Of a DNA stretch of 64,000 nt, positions 47,521 to 57,677 are shown in pieces (position 1 is the first letter of the stretch; each line of letters begins with the position of its first letter). Made by a program: the position numbers and the translations under genes. This DNA comes from Omphiscola glabra (taxonomy: Eukaryota; Mollusca; Gastropoda; Lymnaeidae). Location: positions 16,605,941-16,669,940 of the forward strand of contig OZ024807.1 of NCBI GenBank assembly GCA_964017045.1. The letters are read 5' to 3'. The notes beneath the pieces were generated by a model. That model had not been told where the DNA came from and ran no database searches. It saw only the letters and a list, made by a program, of their open reading frames with translations.

Positions 47521-47912
47521 GGGAGTCCATAAAGTACGCCAATGTTTACCCCACCCCGTGTCAACCTGTCAAAAATCTCAGCCCCACCCCCCCAATTCAC
47601 CCCTCCTAAAATACATCAGGCTATAAACTAAAAAAAAATATTTTAAAATATTTCAAATAGATCTAACACACACTTCACGATTAAATTTATAAAAGTGACA
47701 TCTTCTGTCAAAATACACCCATCACCACTGAAAGTCAAACATCACTGTCATTTTCACGTTTTATATGTATGAGAGAAAATATCATTTTAATGTGTGGCGT
47801 CAATCACGCTCCTTTACCCCACCCCCACTTTTTCCGTGTCTCAAACTGTCAAACTTTTTAGACCCCTCCCCTTTTTTTTTTCTGGAACGCGACGTACTTT
47901 ATAGACGGTCCC
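47521..47912. mobile_element. Palindromic DNA transposon remnant (about 390 bp)
   Basis: Left end GGGAGTCCATAAAGTACG and right end GACGTACTTTATAGACGGTCCC-like (47891-47912) are inverted copies of a CCATAAAGTACGTC terminal repeat. CTGTCAAA occurs near both ends in the same orientation (47569 and 47848), next to C-rich stretches. I found no clear target duplication and no coding sequence. The superfamily is uncertain. Confidence 0.55.
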
Positions 47913-48241
47913 TACGATCTGTGCTCATAGGCGTACCCATGGTGTAGCAAGACATTTGAAGAGGACCGTAAAATTGTCGAGCCCGACAAATAAATTTTGA
48001 AAAAGTGGGCTATTTTAAATGTGTCTTCGCTAATTAGCCCGTTGACCTGTATAAATAAGTTAAAATGCTGCACACTAATCGTCTTCGTTTGATATAAACT
48101 GTATACCACATGGCAAACATTAATTACCTAAAAATAGGCTCCTCAAGCTCGATAGGGGCACAGTTTTAGTACATGCCGTGGGCGACACACGTCCTCCGTA
48201 ACGACTCGATCTTTTGTGACTAAGTATGTGTCTATCTAATT

Positions 48242-48911
48242 ATGTCAGATGCACTGGAAACGCATGTAGGGACAGTCAGCATTGGTGGCAGAACAATCAC
48301 CAACCTACGCTTTGCGGATGACGTAGAAGGACTGGCTAGACAACCTAGTAAAGCGTCTCGACAAGACTTCATCGTCCTTTGGCATTCAAATCAGTGCAGA
48401 AAAGACAAAAATGAGGACGAAAAGCACAAAAATATAGCTCCCAGCACCAAAATTAGGCTGATGCGCTCATTAATCCTCTCCCTTTTCTTATATGCCAGTG
48501 AGTCCTGGACATTAACAGCAGAACTTGAAAGGAAAATAAAGGCGATGGAGATGAGATGTTTCAGAAGCATTCTTGGCATCTGCTGTAGAGACCATATCAC
48601 CAATGAACAAGTGAAAGAAAGGATTCGTCAAGCAATTGGGCAGTACGAAGACCTCCTGGTGTCTGTAAAAGAGCGCAAACTTGAGTGGTATGGCCATGTG
48701 ACCAGAAAGCAAGGGCTCACCAAAGAAATCTTGCAGGGCACAACTTGAGGAGGGAGAAGAAGAGGAAGACTGAGAAAAAGATGGGAAGATAACATCAAAG
48801 AGTGGACGGGATTAAAACTAGGCGATGCTGTGCGAAGTGCAGAAGACCGAGAGGAATGGAGGAGGATAGTTTTCATGTCATCTGTAGCGCCCGAACGGCC
48901 CAAGGACTAAG
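48242..48911 (+). pseudogene. Non-LTR retrotransposon reverse transcriptase 3' end (relic)
   Basis: The + strand encodes MSDALE, GGRTITNLRFADDVEGLA (with the catalytic FADD box of reverse transcriptase), then after a frame change LVKRLDKTSSSFGIQISAEK, then, back in the first frame, IRLMRSLILSLFLYASESWT, MRCFRSILGI, DHITNEQVKERIRQAI and RKLEWYGHVTR. A TGA at 48746-48748 interrupts the basic GGRRRGR-like tail, which continues in frame to TAA at 48909. Two internal deletions (after FADDVEGLA and after SAEKTKM) remove the middle of the domain. The start before MSDALE is missing. This is an RTE/CR1-style endonuclease-reverse transcriptase. Confidence 0.85.
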
Positions 48912-48916
48912 AGACA

Positions 48917-48944
48917 TGATGATGATGATGATGATGATGATGTG
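48917..48944 (+). repeat. (ATG)n tail of the retrotransposon relic
   Basis: About nine GAT/ATG triplets directly follow the end of the reverse transcriptase relic. A microsatellite at this place is a usual 3' end for RTE/CR1-like elements, so I treat it as part of the insertion. Confidence 0.75.
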
Positions 48945-50216
48945 TCTATCACGCCTTGAAGTGTCTCATTGAAGAACCAAAAATGACTTTTTATTTTATT
49001 AAAGAGCTCAACTCATAAAGAAAACAATATTTTAAAAAAAGACTTTAAAAAATAAAGCAAACAAACGTATACATTCCCCACGCTTTATATCATATGTATA
49101 TAGATATACCCCAGTCAGTATATATGACTGTAAAACCTCTGAAGTTTTGGGTGACATTTATTATATACTTTTTAGCACATTTTTTGGGAAAACTGTTTTT
49201 TTTTTTTTTTTAAATTTATTAATTTTTTTTTTAAAGAAAAATGTTATATTTTGTAAAATTTTGTACTTTAAATTCAAGGGGTCAGTGTGCGATTGTGACC
49301 TTTATGTGGTAAAAAAAATGTGTTGTCATTGTTGCCTATTATCGGGAACGAGTAGCCATGCATAAAGGAAACGCCGTAGTGAAAACCCGATGCCTCTATG
49401 ACTTTCCGTTCCTGGGATATCCTCAGAGGTCACTCAAATGTCATAGGAGGTCACCGGTGACCTACTGATCATGAAGGGTTGTATTGTCATGTAAGGAAAA
49501 AACGCGTTTATGGGGGGAGGGGGTAATTGTGCAAAGTTTCAGCTCAATTATTGGAGATCAGGAACTGGGACAACCTTGAGTTGCAAGGTTTGACCACACA
49601 CTAAATAACGGGCAGAGCAATCTAAGGAACAGTGGATATAAGCTACTGCAGAATGAGACGATTCAGTGTAGTGGTCAACAACCTACAGCGCGAGGGTCAG
49701 ACTTAGAAATTTTCAATGGCGCGTGGAAGACCAAAAAAATAAAATGAGAAATTACTTTTTTTTTAAGTTTGACTTATCAATCAGGATTTTATTGGCCCGC
49801 TGAGTGATAGAGAAATCTTACTTTGATCCACCATTGCCAAAAGATTTCCGACCCCTTGGATTAAAAGGACACATTTCTCGAAAAGACATTAAATGAGGAG
49901 TCCAATCCCTGCTACGTAACTTCTTTTTGATTCAGACAAAAATTAGTTTTTGTAAATTAATTTATATAGCGAATATAGCATTTATATATTTTTAAATGGT
50001 GAATTTTAGACTTACATAAAGCTTTTTAATCATTAAATACACAAAATCTGTAGATTGACAATTAAATAACCAGCCAAGATAGATAACTCATTTTTTTTTA
50101 TAGTGACTAAGCAGGGTTTGCAATTGGACTCATATACTTATTCTCACTGGAATTTCATGAATTCAATTCTTCTTATATATACATTTTTTTTTAAAGAAAG
50201 AATGACAACCATTTTT
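48945..50216. other. AT-rich region, no supported gene
   Basis: T-runs at 49197-49212 and 49221-49232. GTAGTGGTCAACAACCT (49671) and the reverse of GATTTCCGACCCCTTGG (49843) loosely resemble hAT ends, but no matching target duplication was found. Confidence 0.4.
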
Positions 50217-50303
50217 AAATCCATTATATTAACGTTGCCTTTGTTCGTGGTTGGCTGGTTGGCTGGCTCGAATCCCGTCAACCTTTCGTGCTGAAACTTG
50301 GCA
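50217..50303 (-). repeat. SINE-like tail, copy 2 (inverted)
   Basis: The reverse complement begins TGCCAAGTTTCAGCACGA, passes through a GCCAGCCAACCAGCCAACC stretch and ends near AATATAATGGATTT. It matches the copy at 3949-4036. Confidence 0.5.
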
Positions 50304-50424
50304 CATAGATTCGTTGCCGATGACAACTGATAACATCAAATGTTCAGTCCCACCCCAAAAGTCATTTTTTGTCCCCTTTTCCTTTTTTTCCAAGGGGAGA
50401 ATGATGGGAATATGATGACACCGA

Positions 50425-50700
50425 TTTCACGAAATGAAGTTCCCGATAACTGCGCTAAAAGAGATTATTTTTCTTTTTTTTTTTAAATATCGCAAGCGCG
50501 TTTAGTGCGTAATATTTTCTTTTGCTTTTCTGAATCGGTGAAATAAATCTGTGGTGTCAAAGCGGGTGGGTCAATAGAATATAAATACAGTTCAGGGGCG
50601 TGAGAGAATGTGCGGTTGTGATTCTTGGGGAGGGGTGTCTCGACAATTATTATTATTGGGATTCTTATCAAGTGCATTTGGTCAAATTTTTCAGACGCCT
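50425..50700 (+). repeat. Dispersed repeat family, copy 3
   Basis: Shares CCCGATAACTGCGCTAAAAG, GCGCGTTTAGTGCGTAATAT, CAGGGGCGTGAGA and ATTGGGATTCTTATCAAGTG with the copies at 19990 and 21334, in the same order. The right third is missing. Confidence 0.6.
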
Positions 50701-51666
50701 ATACCCTTGCTCGATATTAAATTTAGTAAAGGATTTTTACGAAAACTTTGTTTTTAAGGTTTGTTTTATTTTATTTAATATTAAAATCAAATTCGCAACG
50801 ATGCCCACATGGTAAGGTAACATAATTACCTTTTTTTAAAAATTAAAATCCTAATAATCAAAACTACAAAGACTATTGAGAGCCATTGGTGAGTTCTTTC
50901 AAAATGACAATCAAATTTACAATTGTAAAAGTATCGTATTGAAAACTCAGTGGGTAAAATAAAATTTAAAAATTAGAAAATTATAATTTGAAAAGCAACT
51001 AATCCACTACTTGTTTGCCATGGCCACAGTGACACACTAAACGTTGTTTTTTTATTTTAATTATTCCCCTTGACAACTCCCATAGCCTCAATAAAAGCGT
51101 CAATAAAAGCCATCTTTGTTCAGACAGTCTAGTTTATTTTGAATAGATTTTTATATTGGAGATATATTTTTAATAACTAAAAACAAAAGCGGATGTTGTT
51201 AACATGTGTTATATTTTCTATTATACGCATGTAGGCTCATGTTTACATTTCGTCACAGTTCTATTCAGCCGTGAACAAATTTACAAATCCAGCTATGCCT
51301 ATGGAAAGATAAAATACCTTGGCACATCTAATATAAAGGGCCAGCACTTAAATTATGCCTCTAAACAAGGGGTGGGCAAACTATGGCTTGACAGCCAATT
51401 GTGGCTCGCGATTCAATTTTCAACGGCTCGCGCTTCCATTTTGAATGGCTCGCACTCCCTTAAAAAATAAAATAATCAGATTTTGAGTTGTGTACATTAT
51501 ATCAACTCTTTGTTTATTTTTTCTATTAAGACAATGTATTAAATGATTTTGAGATATTGTACGATTTTAAGAGTTTGAGGGTAAACATGTCTGAAATAAT
51601 TAAAATGATCTTAAAAATGGAAAAGAAAAAAAAAACATTGTAATTTAAATTTTCGGTGGCACATAT
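50701..51666. other. AT-rich region with one hAT-like end
   Basis: Around 51366 AAGGGGTGGGCAAACTATGG and the repeated words GGCTCGCG look like the left end of a hAT element, but the right end is absent. No gene supported. Confidence 0.4.
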
Positions 51667-52118
51667 CACTAGACATGGGTTTGTTTCATATGTCACTAGA
51701 CATGGGGTTGTTTCATATGTCACTAGACATGGGTTTGTTTCAAATGTCACTAGACATGGGGTTGTTTCAGATGTCACTAGACATGGGGTTGTTTCAAATA
51801 TCACTAGACATGGGGTTGTTTCAGATGTCACTAGACATGGGGTTGTTTCATATGGCACTTGACATAGGGTTGTTTCAGATGTCACTAGACATGGGGTTGT
51901 TTCAAATGTCACTAGACATGGGGTTTTTTCAGATGTCACTAGACATGGGGTTGTTTCATATGGCACTTGACATAGGGTTGTTTCATATGTCACTAGACAT
52001 GGGATTGTTTCAAATGTCACTAGACATGGGGTTGTTTCAGATGTCACTAGACATGGGGTTGTTTCATATGGCACTTGACATGGGGTTGTTTCAGATGTCA
52101 CTAGACATGGGGTTGTTT
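51667..52118. repeat. 27-bp minisatellite, about 17 copies
   Basis: Core ACTAGACATGGGGTTGTTTC plus ATATGTC (27 bp; 51668, 51695). Variants CTTGACATAGG recur every four to six units. Frames are open on both strands for over 150 codons (MGLFHMSLD repeats on +, PCLVTSETT on -), all repeat-derived. Confidence 0.95.
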
Positions 52119-52850
52119 CGCATTTCTGGTGGAAGGATAAATTACCTATGATTCGGGTAAAACGCCCCCCCCCCCAAATCTAGCTTTTCACCATTTATGG
52201 CACCCATGCCTCTGTTACCTCTTCAATCTGACTGGCAGCTATGAAAACGTTTGTCCACCATTGACTCTAAAAAAATCACTATTTCCTGTCTCGACTCGAA
52301 AGTGTGGGGGGAGGGGTTGGATTAATTTCTTAAAACTGGGATAGCTTTAATTCCTTATTTTGTAAATGTCGCCCATGGTGAGAACCATGTCGTAACCAAC
52401 ACGTAAAGGAGGTCAGCGAGTCACGAGCATTGTCGTCTGTCATTCAAAGGCAGAGTTTTTAAATAGTATTTAAACTTTAGTTGAGAAATTAGTTCAATGT
52501 AACAGGCTGCAGCCAGTAATAGTCCGCTGAACCATCGTTTGTAATCAAACTACTTCCCGCGGGTCAGATCCCGCCAACAAGGTGTCCTGAAGCCGGTCCG
52601 TCTGGCCGTCGCATCCAGTACCCGTTAGTAGCGATACAAACATTGAAATGGACATCGATCATCTCATTCAACAGAGACGGGACCATAAAATGGGGACCAT
52701 AAATCAAGGTAATAAAAGCATGCCCATAAAATCAGGCCCATGTGCCCATAAAAATGAGGTCCATACTGACCATTGAAATACAAACAGACTTATGTTGGTT
52801 GAAAATGTGTTCTTCATTTCAATATTATGTTTCCACAAGAAATAAGATAT
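52119..52850. other. Unique stretch, no feature seen
   Basis: C-run at 52166-52175 and no supported gene. A short block with repeated CCCATAAAAT words lies near 52684-52755. Confidence 0.4.
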
Positions 52851-52858
52851 GTGCAGTC

Positions 52859-53028
52859 CAGTGGCGTAGCGAGCTTAACTCGCTCCCGGGGCACAATACC
52901 TTTTTAGCGCACCCACCCCTATTCGAAAACCATACAATATTATATGTAAAATATACCATTTGGCGCCCCTTTGTGAGTAGCGCCCGGGGCATGATGCCCC
53001 CCCTTGCACCCCCCTCACTACGCCACTG
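52859..53028. mobile_element. hAT-type MITE (170 bp) with perfect 8-bp duplication
   Basis: Ends CAGTGGCGTAGCGAG and CTCACTACGCCACTG are inverted repeats of about 15 bp with one mismatch. GTGCAGTC flanks both sides exactly (52851-52858 and 53029-53036). GGCGCCCC/GCGCCCGGGGC words fill the right half. No coding capacity. A related left end is at 17261. Confidence 0.85.
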
Positions 53029-53036
53029 GTGCAGTC

Positions 53037-53436
53037 TGCACAGGCATGCGTTCATATTTTCTTTTAAACTATCATTTTAACAGTGGTACCAGAATACAGT
53101 CCCTCGGATACTGGGACTTAATTCAGACCCCACTCTTTAAAACGTTTGATGACCTCTGCTTTAAGCGATGGTCACGTGTTCTGGCTATGCCAAGACCACC
53201 ATCTACAATAGTCCTTAGTCTGGCACTGGTTTTCCCTTTTCTTAACTACACATGTGCTTAAACTTTAACTCCATGAATGACGTCACGCATTTTGATTGGT
53301 ATCTGGCGTTTGCAAAAAAAAAAAATATATATATATTTTATAATTTTAAAAAATACTTTTCTGAAGTTAGCATGGTGAGGCTGCAGCAGGTTGAACTTAT
53401 CATTTCATAACATGAGACAAATCTATCTGGATAAAT

Positions 53437-53471
<35 letters not shown>

Positions 53472-53879
53472 CTAGCTATTTAAATCCATCGGCACTGCAT
53501 AATATGATGCACGCAGCCCAACCCTGCTTAATTAACTATCCGCCGCTGTCGCTAAAAAAAAAGGGGGTCGCATGATTTAAATTTAATCAGAGCTGAACAT
53601 GAGTTCGACTTGTAGGATGCCTAGGCGCAATGTAAGACATCCCTAAGCTAGTTAATACTAGTGTAAAAGCCTATACTAGGTGTTTCTGATCTACAGCTCT
53701 ATGGCGATAACATCCACGGACGCGTTAAGTCCATCTGCATTGCTGATTTTAATGAGAATTTCTATTCTTGGCCGAAATTTACATTTTTGTACTTGCTTTC
53801 GTCTTTTCAAAGAATGGAGTCTGATTCTGAAGTAATATATGGGGTGATTTTGAGGATCAGACTTTTAGGCTTGGACTCA
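53037..53879. other. Unique stretch with 32-base A-run
   Basis: The A-run is at 53438-53469. It could mark a retroposed tail, but no matching target duplication was seen. No gene supported. Confidence 0.4.
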
Positions 53880-54058
53880 ACGCTATGCCATCATGCTAAT
53901 GTCAACACTATGCTATCATGCTAGTGTCAACACTATGAAATCATGCTAATGTTAACACTATGAAATCATGCTAATGTCAACACTATGCTATCATGCTAGT
54001 GTCAACACTATGAAATCATGCTAATGTTAACACTATGACATCATGCTAATGTCAACTT
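53880..54058. repeat. 25-bp minisatellite, 7 copies
   Basis: Core TCATGCTAATGTCAACACTA plus TGAAA (25 bp; 53891, 53916). Degenerate relatives reappear at 54680-54725 (CAACACTATGACGTCATGAT). Confidence 0.92.
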
Positions 54059-57000
54059 TTATGTAGACGACGGGCTTACGTCATCTTTCCCCGTAAATGA
54101 GCTCTAGCTGACACCAAGCTCGGAACCACATTTAGGGCGTGGCTAGCTAAAAATAGTCTCTCTTGACCTTCTTTACAACTAAATAAAATTAATAGTCTGT
54201 ATTATTAGAATTATGTAGAATTATCGAGAAGGGAATACAATGTGTAGTCTCTTCTAGTAGTATCTATGAAACAGGCCAAATAAACGCCTAGAGGGATTGA
54301 ACGGGAAGATCATTTATCACGAGAGATTTTGAGCGTGTGTTATTTTTGCTACGAGACATAGATTTGTTGACTGTGTTTGTATAGATTCCTTTTCATCATT
54401 GTACCTTTTTACAACATTGTGTATTCTTCAACATTGTACCGGTACAAGCCAATCATTATTCTGTAAAACAATAGCTTTAATTATATTTCTTTTGATTTTG
54501 TAATTTATAATTAACATAATAAAATGTATTAATTGTAATTAGCCCCGGTTTGGGTATCGTATTCTTTGTTATTGTATTTAACATATGGTATCGTCTTTTG
54601 CTGTGTACTGTTTTAAAACGAGCCATACACTTAAATAAGAGATTAATCTCTCCATACTGACAACAGTACGCAACATCAACACTATGACGTCATGATGATG
54701 TCAGCACTATGACAGCATGTTAATGCTTTCAGCGGGTAGTAAAAGTCAAGAGTAAAATCAAAATAAAAACTAGAGTTACAACTACATTGACAACTTCAAC
54801 AAAAGTTTGATTCTGAAGCCACAACCCTGCTAACTGTGCTTGCCAGTTTTCCGAAATTACATAAATGGCCAGCATGATAATAAGGGAGGCAATGTACAAA
54901 AATATTTACCAGTAAAATCTTTTATATTTTTTTTTATTTCCCTTGAAAACTGTGTTCTTTTTATTTCCCTTGAAAACTGTGTTCCTTCCACATCATGTCT
55001 AAAAGCATGAATCGCCCCAAGAGCAAATCTTCCAGTTTTTGTCTGACGCCGATGAATTTCACAATAATACAGGGTTGTTTTTTTTAATGAGTGCGCGACT
55101 CTTATTAAATACATTTATAAAAACAGTAGCAGGGGCGGCACTTCATATACTTTGCATTCCCTGAAATTTCTTTATTTTCTATTTTTAATTTTATTCATTT
55201 GTTTTTTAAACTAAGAATTAAATTATAATTGTAGACAATTAAAAAACGTGAAGTTTAATAATTTAAACACCCATCCCCGACTGACTTTATTTTATCGTTT
55301 GTCAGTATTTTTCAACTATAAATATTAATAAGTTCTCCACAAGATCAGTTGATTACTAATTGGTCTCCTGTTCACGGATGAAAAAGCAACGCAAGTCTGA
55401 AGATTCATTACGATAAACTATCACGGCCTAAAAAAAAAAATCCAACGTTTTTTTAATAACTTCTCGTTTATTGATTTTGTTTAATCATTTCTTACTGTGC
55501 AAAATGTCCACACTTCCCTTGCCCCCGTGACGTCATCTACATAGCATGAGTTGTAATTTCTTGTTCCGACTCCATGATCAGACAAAAAATGTTTTGATTT
55601 GATATTGAAATACAGTTTTAACACACTTTAAATTACATATTATTTTTTTTTATATCGCAGGGCATACGTTACTTTTATAAGAGTAACTTGTATACCCTTT
55701 TTGAGAACCCCTATACGACTTGTTGGGATGTTTTACGGTATTATTTTAAATATAATAAATCGTACAGAATGTCGCAAATGGACACAGGAAGGCTAGCCAT
55801 GTCTTATAATCATAGCGGTCGTGTAAATACCATGACGTCCGCTATTTGGCACGGACCATTTACTACGCGTCTTACTACAAACTTGTTTCGTGACAATTGT
55901 CTTTGACTTGAGTTTTAGTCTTGTGGACTGCATACATTTCTCAGTCATAATAATATAGTTGGAACACGTGTTCCTTTGGCGGTTAATAATTTTTGTAGCG
56001 TGCTTGTATAACATTAAGGAGATAATGAATATTGTTAAGACCTATTTATTTTACATTAGTGTCTTTTAACTTTTTGTATGCAACAATTCAACAATAAAAT
56101 CTACAATGAATTGAAAATTGACGTCATTGGTGATTGAATTATTTATATTTTCGTTGTTTACACGGTAAGAATATAAAGTTAATTTAGAAAATAATTTGAC
56201 TAGGCACTAGGTCTTAACTTCAATTCTTTTTATTAAAATGCATATGGTTAAACCTGAAACAATTTGAAGATCAGGGCCGAAAATTAATAATTAAATGGGA
56301 AACCACTCTTCTGATTTCCCTCGAATTTTTTGTGAATACTTTTATTAACCTCAAACTGATGACTTGTAAACAAATAAATGAACATTGATTTAAAAAAACG
56401 AATTATAATAGCTTGAGTGGAATTATATTTTAACATTAGCCTTTGATCAACTTTTTTGCATAGTTTAGATGCATATTAACCTAAATGATAAACATTGTTG
56501 TCTTTTTTTTGGTGTTTTTTTAAAAACTTCTTACCCAGCCTACTCTACTCGATACCCAACACTGGCACTCAATCAACTCACTTTTCACTGGTTTAGAATG
56601 TGTAGATCTAGTATTTTTTAGTGAGTGTTCGTACTCGTCGTACTGATTAATTTTTATTATTAAGGTTTTGAGTAGATAGGAGACCTGGACCTGGTTAAAA
56701 TCATGGCTGATCTGTCATCTCAATATATTTATTATTATTGTTAGTGTGTCTAAAGTCTAAGTGGATTTAAAATTTAAAAAAAAAATAACATTAACATATT
56801 GAATATTTGGTATATAATTAATAATTAATTTATATTATTTGATAATTTAATATTTGTAGGAATTATCTATAGTCTATAGTAAAAAAAATATTTTTAAAAT
56901 TAAATTTTAAAAATTCAATAAACCTTATACTATTTCTGACCTAAGAAAGTGGTAAGTAGGCCTAAAGTAATGCTTGCCTAAGGCTATGTAGGTTTTCTTA

Positions 57001-57558
57001 GTTAATTAAGTTAACTATAACTATAATAACCTGCTTAGGCCAAATTTATTATCATGGCCATGGGGATGAAATTATTACTTGAAAGTAGTAGTAGAAGGGC
57101 ATTTTTAAGAAAATTATAATATAATTATTAGTCAACATAATTTTTATTGTCTAATTTAATGAAATAAAAAGTTAATAAATTAAAGCATTTCATATTTTCT
57201 AAGACATTTTAATTATTTTTCTCAGGACAATGTTTAGGCCTACAGCATGCAGCAAAGGCCTAATTCTAATTTATAATAAATATATACTGATTATTATTTA
57301 AGAAAGTAATATTTTTCTTGTCAAAATGTTCTCTTACAATTACATAGACATAGGCCCTATAGTATGCTATATCTCATAGTAAACTCTCTCTAGGCTTTAT
57401 TATCATGTCAAATTTGTTAAATTTTAGAATACTGAGGCTAGTTTCAGGGCCAGTTATTCTAATTATGCATATCATTACTCATACTGAGTCATTGTTGGTT
57501 CTTATTCATTGCATAATCATTTTTATGTAGCATTACTTAATCAGTTATATTTCTTCAG
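54059..57558. other. AT-rich region upstream of the transporter gene
   Basis: No tandem array of note apart from the 25-bp fragments near 54700 and a two-copy 27-bp repeat (54934, 54961). The last 2 kb is strongly AT-rich. A non-coding first exon and promoter of the ABC transporter may lie here, but I cannot place them. No TATA or initiator assignment is supported. Confidence 0.4.
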
Positions 57559-57563
57559 GCAAT

Positions 57564-57677
57564 ATGGATAATGTAACTTCCCAAGGTCCAGTAACAATGG
57601 ATCCTGCTGATAAAACTAGTATTCTATATGACAATGACACTTTTGGGAAAAGTATGTTTTGTAAAGATAGTATTTGG
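57564..57677 (+). CDS. ABCC1: ABCC1-like coding exon 1
   Basis: Encodes residues 1-38 (MDNVTSQGPVTMDPADKTSI at the start, ending FCKDSIW). This is the short N-terminus facing outside in MRP1-type proteins; NVT and NDT are potential N-glycosylation sites. Ends in phase 0 at donor TGG|GTATGT. The exon border upstream is the acceptor TTTCTTCAG|GCAAT at 57558/57559. Confidence 0.8.

Noticed and set aside
49666..49860. Pair of hAT-like ends
   Set aside because: Terminal similarity is weak and the flanking 8-mers differ completely.
52520..52640. Sequence GGTCAGATCCCGCC resembling a tRNA/SINE B box
   Set aside because: No A box at the correct distance and no cloverleaf could be drawn.
54857..55114. 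85-codon minus-strand frame with a duplicated TQFSREIK segment
   Set aside because: The duplication is a two-copy 27-bp DNA repeat, and no family is recognised.
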